Assembly (NCBI GenBank): GCA_001598975.1
Contig: BBXU01002254.1
Location: forward strand, 1-26,098
Length of the DNA: 26,098 bases
Reading direction: 5' to 3'
Source: Parachlorella kessleri
Taxonomy: Eukaryota > Chlorophyta > Trebouxiophyceae > Chlorellales > Chlorellaceae
Below are positions 1 to 9,611 of the stretch, piece after piece. The notes under the pieces are model-generated. The model saw only the letters and a list, made by a program, of their open reading frames with translations, made no database searches and was not told the origin of the DNA. Numbering within the stretch: the stretch's first letter is position 1; each line of letters starts with the position of its first letter. The position numbers and the translations under genes were made by a program.

Positions 1-60
1 CCCCCACCCCCCCACACACACCCCACCACCACCACCACGCACATAGCTGGCCATCCACCC
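1..60. repeat. C-rich simple sequence (CCA/CA repeats)
   Basis: The first 60 bases are C-runs with CA and CCA repeats (GT/GGT on the minus strand). They probably lie within the first intron of the RING-CH gene. Confidence 0.6.
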
Positions 61-120
61 ACCCACCCAAATTTGTCCGCCTGGCACACGGCTGGTTCCA
101 ACAGGGTGTGTGGCCCGCCC

Positions 121-918
121 CACCTGCTGCTGCTGCCGTGCCTCGCCCACAGCGTGCTCCAGCAGCGGCAGCACCTCGGCTCCGTATGTCGCCCCACAGA
201 TCTCACACTGGGTGCTGACGCGCTCCCTGCTCCAGCGCAGCAGGCAGGACAGGTGCGCATACCGTACGCTGCCGGTGCACTTGCAGGGCGCCACCATGTT
301 GTCGGGCGCATCGAAGCTCAGGCAGATGCGGCACTCTGCGTCCTGCACGGGCTGCTTCAGCTCGTCGCTGCTGTCGACTTCCGCAGGAGAACTCGGTTGT
401 GTATTGCTGCCAGTGCTAGGGGCCGCTTTGCTGTGGTCTATGCCTGCTATGCAGGGAGCTTCTCCGGCGGACGCCCTGCTTGAAGGATGCGGAACCGCCA
501 GCTGCCCTGCCCCTCCTTGTTCATGCCGCCGCTGCTGCAGCTGCTGCTCTTGCTGCTGGTGACACGAAGGATTCGGCTCCCCTGCATCCTCTATCAAGTC
601 ATTTTCTAAACACTGCTGCTGTGCCTGCTGCTGTGCCTGCCGCCGTGCCTGCCGCTGTGCCTGCTGATCCCGTTGCCCGTTGCCCTGCCCTCCCACCTCA
701 GCGCCACCTGTACTGCTCCGTTGCTCCGGCGTCAAGGTGCCACTCCTGCCACCTTGTTGACGCTGGGTGATGCTTGATTCTAAAGGCGCGAGTGGAACTT
801 GAGGGGCACGGTCTGCCCCTTGCAGTTCTCCAGAGCCAGCTCCAGAGACCTCAAGTGTGGTGTTGTGTGGTGTGTCCTCTGAGCTAGTAGTAGGCTGGGT
901 GTGTTCATCAGCCTCCAT
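121..918 (-). CDS. RING-CH (MARCH-type) E3 ubiquitin ligase, N-terminal exon, partial
   Basis: Seen: a minus-strand frame stays open from about 1269 to the left edge. Counting from the ATG at 916-918, it carries a complete C4HC3 RING-CH finger at residues 196-241: C196-x2-C199, C212-K-C214, H222, C225, W229, C238-x2-C241, with the typical CKCTGS and H-x2-C spacing. A low-complexity Gln/Ala/Arg stretch precedes the finger. The exon probably ends at 124, where CAG is followed by GTGGGG in phase 0; the frame is also open past that point, into GT-rich sequence. Family knowledge: RING-CH fingers recruit E2 enzymes to ubiquitinate substrates, often membrane proteins, and MARCH proteins usually have membrane segments after the finger. 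Any such segments would lie outside this window. Start: 918 is preferred because the more upstream in-frame ATG (1083) adds residues with no recognisable character and would place a TATATAT motif (1051-1057) inside the coding region. Very sure of the domain, less sure of the start. Confidence 0.85.
612..666 (-). repeat. Imperfect 12-bp coding minisatellite in the RING-CH gene
   Basis: About four to five imperfect 12-bp units (plus-strand core TGCCTGCTGCTG with C/T drift). Read on the minus strand in frame, they encode Ala-Gln-Gln-Gln-like tetrapeptides, with Arg replacing Gln in some units. The repeat is disordered linker upstream of the zinc finger and likely varies in copy number between strains. 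Confidence 0.75.
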
Positions 919-1281
919 TGCGACGTGTGGTCCCAGTAGGGAGACGGGGGAGGAGTCTGCTAGGCTTGCAAGCAAGTGTTGGAGCCAGCCATGGGTGTTT
1001 CTCCACGTAATCAGCTGTGTGAGACGTAGTATCTTCGGTATAAGGCAGCGTATATATGGTGGATCAGTGAATGGGCAAGCCATGGGCACGTAAGTGGCAT
1101 GACCTCCTTGTCCTCGCTGGCACTGACACGGTGGCAGGAGGGGCAAAATGCTGCTGATGCGATTTCCTGCAGGATTTAGCTTCCGTATCCTTCTCCAGTG
1201 CACCGTCGTGGGTAACCCTCTCCGTTTGTTTGCGCTGTGGCCACGATCTCCCAAGTGAAGCGAGCAGACCTAGCGCCCACC
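919..1281. promoter_or_regulatory. Shared divergent promoter region with TATATAT motif
   Basis: This 363-bp stretch separates the start of the minus-strand RING-CH gene (918) from the start of the plus-strand coiled-coil gene (1282). A near-symmetric TATATAT at 1051-1057 reads as a TATA-like element on both strands, 133 bp from one ATG and 225 bp from the other. That it serves either promoter is inference; no transcript data are available here. Confidence 0.4.
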
Positions 1282-3316
1282 ATGAGGCTTGTCGCTCAAA
1301 GCACTGCCTCGCTGCGCAAGGACCTGGGAACCCACCCTTGCCTGTTCGCAGTGAAGAGACCGAGGGTGTGGCAGCGTGCTCGGCGTCCCTTTCAGGTGAG
1401 AACTGGACCTTGCATGGCACGGCAACTAGGGTAGGCACTGGATTGGACTGTACAAAGGATGGTTGAACAACCCTAAGTAGTGCTTTGCTAGGTTTGCTCA
1501 AGTTCGGCCGGGTGGCACCTTGGCCAGACTTGGTTACCCACTTGCCTGCGTTCTTGTGCAGGCTGTTGCCAATGCAAACTTCCCAGCGGGCCGGCCGGCT
1601 ATCCCAGTTGAGGACTTCTTCAGCAGCCCTGGCGGTCAGTCATATGACCTCTGGACGCAGAACTCCCAGCTGACTGGCAGGGTGCTGCGGGAGCTAGATG
1701 CCATGCAGCAGCAGGTAAGGTGGTTGCCAGCGCTGGGTGCTTCCCTGAAGGCCTACGTGGCAAGGGTTGCTGCTGCTTTATATTAACATGTGCAGCGGCA
1801 CAGCCGGTTTAGACTCTTTGCTGCCCTGCGATTTCAGGAACTGCAATCTGACATTCTGTTCTGGTGTGTGGGGCACGCTTCGTAGGGGCCTTAAGGCGCA
1901 AACACTGTGTGTTGTTCTAGCACCAGTGCTTTACAGTGAGCCTCAAACTCACTTCTGGGGTCTGGTGGGTATGTGGCGGATGAGGCAAAAGCCGAGGCTG
2001 CAACCTGCCAAACTGAGCGGCTGGCAAGGCTTGCATGAGTTGAGTGCTCCGCATTACAGTGGATGTTCTCTCAGTAGTGTTTATTGGAGGGTATCAAGGC
2101 ACGGCTATGGCTGTGCCCTTGAGGCCTGGGCGTCTTGTTTCTTTTATTGATTGGAGGGTAGTTGGTCCCCTGCTGCTTGCAGATGGACAGGGACCTGGAG
2201 GGGGCGCTGGCGCGCGCTGAGCGGCTGGCGCAGCGTGCCCAGCAGCGCGCTGAGGAGGCAGGGCGCCTGGCACAGCAGCAGGCCGGCGGCGACGGCTGGC
2301 AGACTTACTCTAGGGAAAACTCGTACGAGCACCGGAGCGGTGGTGAGCAAGTGGGGAGGCCGGGTTGCGTATGTGGGTGGGGTTGTGTCTTTAGCAGTCG
2401 CAACCGAAGGGCCTGCTTGCCGATAACAAATATCAAGTCCCGCAGCAGTGAGGGTGGATGTGAGGGTCGGCGTGGCAGTGCCTTGGTTGGTTGACCGCTG
2501 TTGCTGTGCTTGTGCTTACATCATGGTGCTGGACACGGGAGGCCGGCGACTATGCCGGGAGGCGGTGGGTGGAGCCAGCTTGCCTGAGGCTGTGAAGGGA
2601 GCCGCAGCGTATACTGCAGTACACAGTCCGGCTGTCACGACGCCTCACATCTCAGTAAGTCGCCTCCCGGCAGGGGGCTTCACGCGCGGCTACTACTCGG
2701 AGCGAGTGACGGTCATGGTGCCCCATTCCGCCCCGCTGGCACCACCCCCGCCTGCACACTTTGACCTTGTCTCCAGCATCGGCCTGATGGCGGCGGCCTT
2801 CGTTGCAGGTAGGGCGTAGTGCTGCACAGCATGACAATGTGTGTCCCGTTGGAGCCTGTGCTGGCTGTTGCGGCTGATGCTTTTCCCGTGATCAGACTTG
2901 GCTGGCACATTTCGCACATCATGGCCGCCGGCACAACGGAAGGAAAGTTTTCTGCGGTTGAGATGGCTGTAGCCTGCCTCGGAAACCCTACGGTGCGTCA
3001 AATTCCAGACTTTACACTTACAGGCGGCCAAAGCTCAGCGGCCGTCTTCAACGTGGTTTGTGCAGGCAGCTGGGCGGTGGCCACTGCTGCCTTCAGCAGT
3101 GGCTACCACCTGACACCGTATCGGGAGGGCAAGCGCTGGCTGATGCTGCTCCTGTGGCCGCTGCTGCTGGTGACCTCCGCCGAGTTCCGAGGGCAGTTCT
3201 GGGCCGCGGTGAGGGGTAGGCGGCTGGGGACCGGTGCCAGGGAGGAAGCCAGCAATGGCGGCCTTGGCAGCGGGGCTGCTGAGGGCGCAAGTGGGGCCAC
3301 GACACCCATTTACTGA
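1282..3316 (+). CDS. Unrecognised, probably organelle-targeted coiled-coil membrane protein
   Basis: Exons: 1282-1395, 1562-1714, 2183-2342, 2674-2808, 3066-3316; all GT-AG and all in phase (0, 0, 1, 1), giving 270 residues. The ATG sits in the context CACCATGA. The first 38 residues are basic, Ser/Thr-rich and nearly free of acidic residues, like a plastid or mitochondrial transit peptide. Residues about 72-125 are a charged Ala/Gln/Glu/Arg helix likely to form a coiled coil. Residues about 174-197 are hydrophobic, and a second segment rich in Leu and Trp covers about 212-226. The tail is Gly/Ala/Glu-rich and disordered. A motif of aromatic residues (GYYSERVTV) precedes the first hydrophobic segment. 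I do not recognise the family; an organelle membrane location is inference from targeting-like and hydrophobic character. An extra exon in the 331-bp intron 3 cannot be excluded, but phase is satisfied without one. Confidence 0.75.
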
Positions 3317-4316
3317 AGGGGCACCCCCCAGTGCAAGGGTGTGGATGCCTCTGGACATGCGGGTGCAAGTGGGAGGAGAGGTTGGGTGATCTCCGGTGGA
3401 GTCCCCCAGTGGACGAATGCCTTGGGTTGGTGTCATTCACCTGTTGATGGTGGCAGGTAGAGCAGCCTGTGGGTTACTAACAGCTAGTAGCTGAGCTGGC
3501 TTTGCATGCCAGGGATGGTCTTTGAGGTATGTTTGTAAGCTCGTGACTGGCTGAAAGGCCTCTCCAAACTTCTTGTATCGTGTGCTTTTGTCGCGCTGGG
3601 CTGCCTGTTCAGGGTGCTATTCGGCCACCGCTCACAACTCCTTGTCCAGTGGTTGCTATGGCAGCCGCTCTCTGTTGCTTGCAAGTTCTTCAGCCGTTCT
3701 TGTACCCTTCGTAACTTGCGTCTTGAAGTTTTGGCTGGTATGCGCGCTATCAAATACTGTCGTGCGGTGGGCATTGAATATGTTCTTCGTGCGTGCCTCA
3801 GGCTTAACAATAGGCCTACGGTTAGGGGAGCTGTTGGTCGTGGCTTTCTTGCTGGGACAAGTAAAACTTGGGGAGAGAATTGCTGGCTCAGAACTCAGGC
3901 AAGACTCAGGCGCATTCTGCATCCAGTCCTGTTTGTACAGCTCAATTCTCACACCCTGTTCGCATAACCTGCCACCCATGCTAGAAACAGGTGTGGGTAA
4001 CCTTGGCTGACCGCGTGCTCATGATGTTTGTCCATAGAATAGCTGGCATGAAGTGGGGTGGCAAAAGCCACTTGAACTTGCATCACTGCTTGAGTCATCC
4101 TCGATCTTGAGATCGTCCGCACATCTAGGCACAGTAATCCCGTATCCGGTGCCAAGAGTATCCATCGACCTGGAAACATGAGACGACCACAGAGACAACT
4201 GAATTCTACGCTCGCAATGAGTCCCCTTCTGTTGCATCGCTGCTTTTTTGGGCAGATGCTGTTTCCATGGATTGTCCGACTTCCTGGGTAGTGTTTCGTC
4301 AGCTCGGTACTCTGAT
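3317..4316. other. Intergenic region with probable 3' UTR and polyadenylation signal
   Basis: No gene is recognised in this 1.0-kb stretch. A TGTAA at 3534-3538, 218 bp after the stop at 3316, is a good green-algal polyadenylation signal for the upstream gene. Long open frames on both strands between 3484 and 4366 overlap each other, lack splice-compatible structure and show no family motif. The right part presumably holds the promoter of the methyltransferase gene. Confidence 0.5.
3534..3538 (+). terminator. TGTAA polyadenylation signal of the coiled-coil gene
   Basis: TGTAA, the usual near-upstream polyadenylation element in volvocine and related green algae, lies 218 bp after the stop codon on the coding strand. 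Assignment is by distance and motif only. Confidence 0.5.
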
Positions 4317-7300
4317 ATGGAGCGGTGGAACACACACTTCTCAACGGTGGGAACACTTGACGGCAAGGCAGAGTCATGTCAGGGGGGTGGGCACATGCCA
4401 CACATGGCGTCTGAAAGTCATAGCCCGCCCTGCTCTGCAGTGCAGGTGGTGGAGCAGGAAGTGTTTGGGTAGGTATTTTAGGAACCAGCCTGTCCTGTGT
4501 AGAAATGGGTGCAAGGCACTTGGACTAGGCGGACCCTGTTACAGCGGCCACGTGTCGCTTGCCTTGCTGAAGCGGGCGAGATTGCAACCTGTGCCCATAT
4601 CAGTCCTGAACTCTGCACTTGGTTTTCCTAGAGGTTTAGTTTAGGTTTAGTTTGGAAGGCAGACTTGTATTGAGCTGCCTCCCAGGCTGACCTTCAAGCT
4701 GGCCCAGGACCCCAACTCCCACAACCTGGGCACCACGGTGTGGGACGCCTCCATTGTGCTGGCCAAGTGGCTGGAGAAGGTGGGCAGGGCATAACTCAAG
4801 TAGAGTGGAGCGCCTGGGCTAGCTTGGTCCGGCAGTAGAAAGCGTGTGCAGCACAGCCGCATTATCAGTGTGTGCGTGATTGCTTATGGTGCGCCCAGCA
4901 AATGTGTTATGCGCGCTTAGTTGCTCGCCTGTGTCAATGCCATTTGCAATGTGTGTCAGCCCTGGAGTCCTCAAAGAGCTGTGTAGAAGCCCACTCCCAT
5001 GCTGACGTCCTCCTGTGCATCACGCGGTGTCTGTCTTCCACCCGGCGTGCCGTCTGTTACAATGCAAATCAGGTTGTTGGGCCCAGCACCCACCTGCGTG
5101 CTTTTGACCACCGCGCACTGCTCCAGTCTGACAGGCCTTTGCCCGCCCTGCACCCACCACAGAACTCACGCCGTGGGGACTTCTCCCGCCAGCGCTGCCG
5201 CGGCCGGCGGTGCCTGGAGCTGGGGTCCGGCATGGGGCTGGGCGGGCTGGCCTTTGCGCTGCTGGGGGCGCACGTGACCCTGACGGACCTGGGGCCCGTG
5301 CTGCCGCTGCTGGCGCGCAACTACCAGCAGAACCTGGCGCCGGCGGTGCTGCGGGGTGAGCGCAGGGGTCCCTGAGGTCGCACGGCGCACGGGTAGGGGG
5401 TGGGGGTGGGGGGGGTGGGGGGGGGAGACCCTTGGATGCAGGACTCTGTGCCACATGAGCGTAGGAGCTGTGCTCATTGTGTGTATATGTGATGGGCAAG
5501 CAGCATGGCACGCTCGCTCCGTCCTATCTCTTGTGGGTGACGTGTGCCTTTACGTTACTGTTTAATTGCTGGCTGTGCCTGCCTAGGGTTCTGTTAGGTG
5601 TCACCCCTCGGTCCCCGACAAGCCCTTGCAGTGAGTGCTGCCGTGTTTGGACGCCGGTGCATCACATCACGCTGCCGGAAAACAGGTTCTGTCCACCAAG
5701 GGAAGCGCTGGTCTGGGCAGGGGTAGAAGCTGCCAGTCCAGTCACGTCACCTACAATGCCTGCCTCCCACCACCTCCCTTGGGCAGTGGGCGGCACCCTC
5801 CTATGCCGACAAGTCTGTAAGCATGCGGCGGCACAGAAAGAAGTCAAGAGTTCTCAGCCTCCCTCCCTAGTGCGGCCACGCGCTCTTAACCCTACTCTCC
5901 CGCCTCTCTGTTGCCCATCTCTCTCACCCCCCTCCCCCCAGGCTGTGGGTGAAGCCTCCCCAGGCGCCTAGCGCAAGGGGGCCGGGCAGGCGTTCCAAAG
6001 CTGGACGGATACCGACCATTATAGAAAGCAAAGATGCATTATTCTTGCTCGCGGATCATCCTCCCTGCAGTTGGTGATGCCTCCTGGGCTTCAGGCGCTG
6101 TTGGGAGGGTGGACGTGCAGGAGCTGGACTGGTCGCGGCCGGAGCAGTATGCCAGCTTCCGGCCGCCCTACGACTACATACTGGCGGCGGACTGCGTCTA
6201 CTCTGAGCTGGCAGGTGGGAGGGCTGGAGGCAGGGGAGGTGGTGTTGCCCCAACATGCCTGACCTCCTGCTGTGGTGCTGTCAATGAGAGCTCCGTTAGG
6301 ATGCAGTGTACACTGCACTGGCGGGCGGGCAGTGAGGGGAGTTAAGCCTTACCTGCCATGCTGCCCCACTTTGCTCATAGTCAGGTGCATTTGCACTAAT
6401 TGACCATCCTCTCAGATCCGGCGAGCACCCAGTGCCACTTCTTGGTCTGTATAAGGCTGGTCGGTGCCTGCGCTTGCCCCCTGCCTGCCTGGCAGTGCCC
6501 AGCTTCCTAGCCGTGGCGCTCCACATGAGCGACGCCCGGACGCATGTGGTGGTCGTGAACGAGTTCCGCAGCCAGGCCGTGCACGAGGCATTCATGGCCG
6601 CCTTCCAGCAGCACTTCACCCTCAAAAAGGCAAGCCACGCATGCCTTCAGCTGGCCAAAAGCAGAGGGTGGTGCTACACTTTGGAAGGTGCTTAGGATCT
6701 TATGGGTTTCTTATGAGTTCCACATACAAGGCAGAGTGGCGCCGTGGATGAGACCTTGGGCTCCGCGTTCTGGCTCCTCTGCCGTTTCTAACCAGCAGTC
6801 GGCCATAACCGTGTCAGGTGGTGGCGACGGCTTACTGCTAGCTCTCACCCACTGTCGTGACTTTCCCACCCTTGTACTACATATGACCCACGGCGTGGCT
6901 GTGCAGGTGCCTGCAAGCAAGATGGACCCCCAGTTCCAGCACCCGCTCATTCACATCTACCTCTGCAAGCGGAGAAAGCAGCCTGCTGCTGCTGACAGGC
7001 CTGACGCGGCGACAAGGGAATTGGCCGCACTAAATATGGCGGGGCAGGAGCAGCCTCATGGGGACCTTGGCAATGAGCTGCAGGAGGCCTTGCCCCACCA
7101 GGCAGCAGGCAAAGCGGCCGACAGCAGCAATGCAGGCGAGGCAATGCAAGCAGCGGCACTTGTGCACACGGCAAGGACAGCAGCACGGGCTCGGCCTGCT
7201 AGTGCAGCATCAAGACCGTTGGTGCCAAAAGCAGCAGCTGTGGCGGGGATAGCAACGGGGTCAGGAGCAGTGTCTGGGCCGGCTGCTGGGCAGAAGGGCG

Positions 7301-7473
7301 CTGCTGCGGCACAGGCCTCGCTTGTCCAAGATCAGCTGGTGGCACTAGTGGCCAATAGTGGGGATGGGGCCTCAGGTGCTCCTTTCAGCGATGGGTGTGT
7401 AGCAATGGCCGGCAGCCTTGATGCAAGTGAGCCCTGCCACCCTCATCAGCCGCACGAGCGCCAGCAAAAATAA
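4317..7473 (+). CDS. METTL21-type protein-lysine methyltransferase (Methyltransf_16)
   Basis: Exons: 4317-4468, 4686-4779, 5163-5355, 6071-6214, 6496-6629, 6907-7473; every junction is in phase and the product is about 427 residues. Seen in order: GTTVWDASIVLAKWLE at 66-81, the family's N-terminal signature; SAM-binding motif I LELGSGMGLGG at 100-110; the LTD acidic loop ending at D124; ELDW at 164-167; the D-x-x-Y motif inside ADCVYSE (D187, Y190); then the closing strands NEFRS and HIYLCKRR. Family knowledge: METTL21 enzymes transfer methyl groups from S-adenosylmethionine to lysines of chaperones and translation factors in the cytosol; which substrate applies here cannot be told. The catalytic core ends near residue 263, followed by about 160 residues rich in Ala, Gln and Ser that the family normally lacks. 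Intron 5 begins with GC instead of GT. The start ATG at 4317 is the least certain part, because exon 1 is weakly conserved in this family. Confidence 0.88.
5388..5427 (+). other. G-rich tract, possible G-quadruplex
   Basis: A run of G-tracts of four to nine G separated by single T or A bases starts about 35 bp after the donor of intron 3 of the methyltransferase gene, on the transcribed sense strand. Four or more runs of at least four G meet the simple G-quadruplex rule. The tract could affect splicing or polymerase passage; this is inference. Confidence 0.6.
6630..6906 (+). other. GC-AG intron (intron 5 of the methyltransferase gene)
   Basis: The exon ends AAAAAG and the intron begins GCAAGC, close to the known GC-donor consensus AG/GCAAGT. 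The acceptor is TGTGCAG. Joining gives Lys-Lys followed by Val-Pro, which fits the family. Reading on instead gives about 21 unrelated residues and a stop at about 6693, and no nearby GT restores phase 0. Confidence 0.75.
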
Positions 7474-8252
7474 GCGGCAGGAACCGCAGCACTGATAGCA
7501 GTATGTTTCAGCACCGAGTGCTGTCGAGGGGGGGAGGGGGACAACCAGCCAGGATGGGCCGAGTGTCGCAGCTGCATGGAGGGTACCTAAGCGTTGCAGA
7601 AAACTCAAAAGTCGCGTATATTCCAGGTATCGGATAAGCCATGGAAAGACAGAAAGGGCAGCTAGCTAGCTAGCTTTGCAGTACCATCAGTGCTGGATAG
7701 TTAAGCAGTTTCTTAGGATAGGACAGACAGCCTCGGTCTTGAGAAAGTGTGCCGTGCAACTAAGATGTAGCGTGTTGCTAGTGTGAATTAGCGAGGGTTC
7801 CAAGGCTCATTTTGGACACGGGACAGGCCCTGTTTGACTGAACGACCACAGCAACTTGCTGCTGTAAGGCATGTCAGCACGTGTTGTTATGGGAAGCCGT
7901 CATGATGGATGCCGTGACTCATGTAAGATGGGACCAGCCAGCCTGGGATATCGGTAAGATGCAAGAGCCGGTGCAACTTATGAGCCTGCCCTGTAACCAG
8001 CCCACATACTGGCAGTATGATACTGCCCCTACAAGCATCTTTCAGCTGACTGGCACCTCGGCAGGTTGTGCTGAGATGGGTTGCCCGAGTCACTCCAGGC
8101 GGCAGACTTGTGCATGCCGCGTGGAGAGTAGCGATATCAGAGAGGGTGGCGCTCGCGCGTTTCAACCCGCGCGGTGCTTCGACGAGTCCGCCAGCGGGGC
8201 TCAAGGGGTCTCAACCAAGTCCTTACCGGACTGAATAACGTCTCCTTGCACG
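7474..8252. other. Intergenic region; methyltransferase 3' UTR and polyadenylation signals
   Basis: No gene is recognised. TGTAA occurs at 7863-7867 and again at 7922-7926, about 390-450 bp after the methyltransferase stop, as candidate polyadenylation signals. A short AGCT tetranucleotide repeat lies near 7662-7675. The open frame at 7881-8234 shows no domain or splice support. Confidence 0.5.
7662..7675. repeat. Short AGCT tandem repeat
   Basis: Three to four consecutive AGCT units, self-complementary, lie in the probable 3' UTR of the methyltransferase gene. Too short to mean much beyond a polymorphic marker. Confidence 0.6.
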
Positions 8253-8731
8253 ATGGCGACGCTTGCCACCTCCCTCGTGCGGCGTTGCATGTTCATCTCC
8301 ACGGGCAGGCAGGCGCGGGCGCTAAAATCACACCCCACAGAAGGTGAGAGCTGGGCTTCACGCAACCTCGTCCCAACCACCCATGACATTTCTAGTGTTG
8401 ATTCCACTGCAGAGGACTCCGAGGTGAAGTCTGCTGGCCCCACGTCTGTGCAGGTAGGTACCTTGCTGGCACAGGACAGGTTCAAGTAAGCTATGAACAG
8501 AAGCAGAGGACACAACAAGTCACAGTGCTGGTTTGGAAAGCAGCGCACAATTGCGACGCCATTAGAAGCAATGTCTTATGGTGCCACCGGTGCCTTGCAG
8601 ATCTCTGCTACAGCCACGGGGGCAATGGACGTTGCCCCACCTGCACAAGCAACAGGAAGCCTGCAACAGCGCTACACAATGAATCCTTGGATTCCCAGCG
8701 CTGCAAAACTTCTGATACGCTGAGGCTGATG
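8253..8731 (+). CDS. Candidate 5' exons of the cyclin-box gene, or a separate small gene
   Basis: The ATG at 8253 opens a frame with a basic, Arg/Ser/Thr-rich start that resembles an organelle targeting peptide. Two splicing schemes fit. (a) Exons 8253-8343 and 8601-8731, both with good GT donors (GTGAGA, GTGAGC), joined in phase 1 and ending in phase 0; this connects in frame to the cyclin-box exon at 9612 and yields a Cys-containing segment with a CPTC motif. (b) Exon 8253-8453 joined in phase 0 to 8601, ending at the stop 8721-8723, giving a separate 107-residue protein without recognised domains. TGTAA signals at about 8992, 9041 and 9298 would suit (b). Neither scheme has a family match, and the region could even be non-coding. 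Confidence 0.3.
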
Positions 8732-9611
8732 GTGAGCGTGTCCATATCTTGGTAGGGTCTATGCTGGTAGGGCGGCAGCAGTTGAACATTATCAAGCTCA
8801 GCAAAGAGCGTTGCCAATCGTGGAATGCAATGCAGTGATGTTGCCCCACGTACCAGTGCCTGCCAGAGGAGGTTATTAGTACGAGTATGGGTCCCTACAA
8901 GAGGATGAGATGCTGGCAATGGACAACGTTGCTGTCTTGTGGAGAACCTAACAGCTACAGCGGCAGAGCTTTGCAGAGTTGAACGAGGACGCTTGTAAGA
9001 CCTCCAAAGCTTCTCGAGATGGTGCCCCGGCAGCGGCAGCTGTAAACTGCCCAGCACTAGACTGTCGCCCCTCCCTTCTCACATGACACAGGATGGGTTG
9101 GTCGCCAGGCGAGCAACTTCTCAGAATTCTCATGTCAGATATAGGTTATGTCACATGTAATATCAAGGGAGTCTGTGGGGAGAGGGGGAGAAACGAGTTG
9201 GATAGAGTCGTTATGAGTCACGGCGCGCCAAAAAACGCGCGCAAGCGTCGCGGAGCCAACCGTCAGGGGCCACCGTGGCCAACAATTTAGCAGTTTGTTG
9301 TAAGCCTGTGATCACCCCTCTATCGGTCGCTATCAAGGCGCCCGCACCCGGCCGGATGGACCTCGCAGGTGGGGATGAGCAAAGGGCATCAGCAAGGAAA
9401 TAGACCTGTCCCGCACCTGGTGGCCACCTGTAGCGATCACACGACCAATCACGAAGTTATAACCTGCAGGGGATGTTACCGCATCTTGGTCTGAGGTCGC
9501 CCTGGGAGGGGTGGTAAGCTTAAATTGGCAAACAGCTACCCTTGGCTACATCCGCACAGGCTCTGTGATAGCAGAGCACAAGCTAACATAGTTTTAAAGC
9601 TTGTGCTGCAG
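8732..9611. other. Non-coding stretch upstream of the cyclin-box exons
   Basis: No exon with convincing coding character is seen here. Several TGTAA motifs (about 8992, 9041, 9154, 9298) may be polyadenylation signals. The stretch is either an intron or the promoter of the cyclin-box gene, depending on which 5' model is right. Confidence 0.4.

Noticed and set aside
919..1083. Extension of the RING-CH protein to the upstream ATG at 1083
   Set aside because: The frame is open, but the added residues have no recognisable character and the stretch contains the TATATAT element. Kept only as an alternative start.
3573..4010. Open frame of 145 codons on the plus strand, and overlapping frames on both strands
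   Set aside because: It opens with a non-ATG codon, overlaps equally long frames on the other strand and shows no domain or splice context.
5900..5972. Strong pyrimidine tract and CAG acceptor at 5941, suggesting an extra methyltransferase exon
   Set aside because: Joining it in the required phase gives a stop after three codons, while direct joining to 6071 restores the family sequence. It might be a rare poison exon, but there is no evidence.
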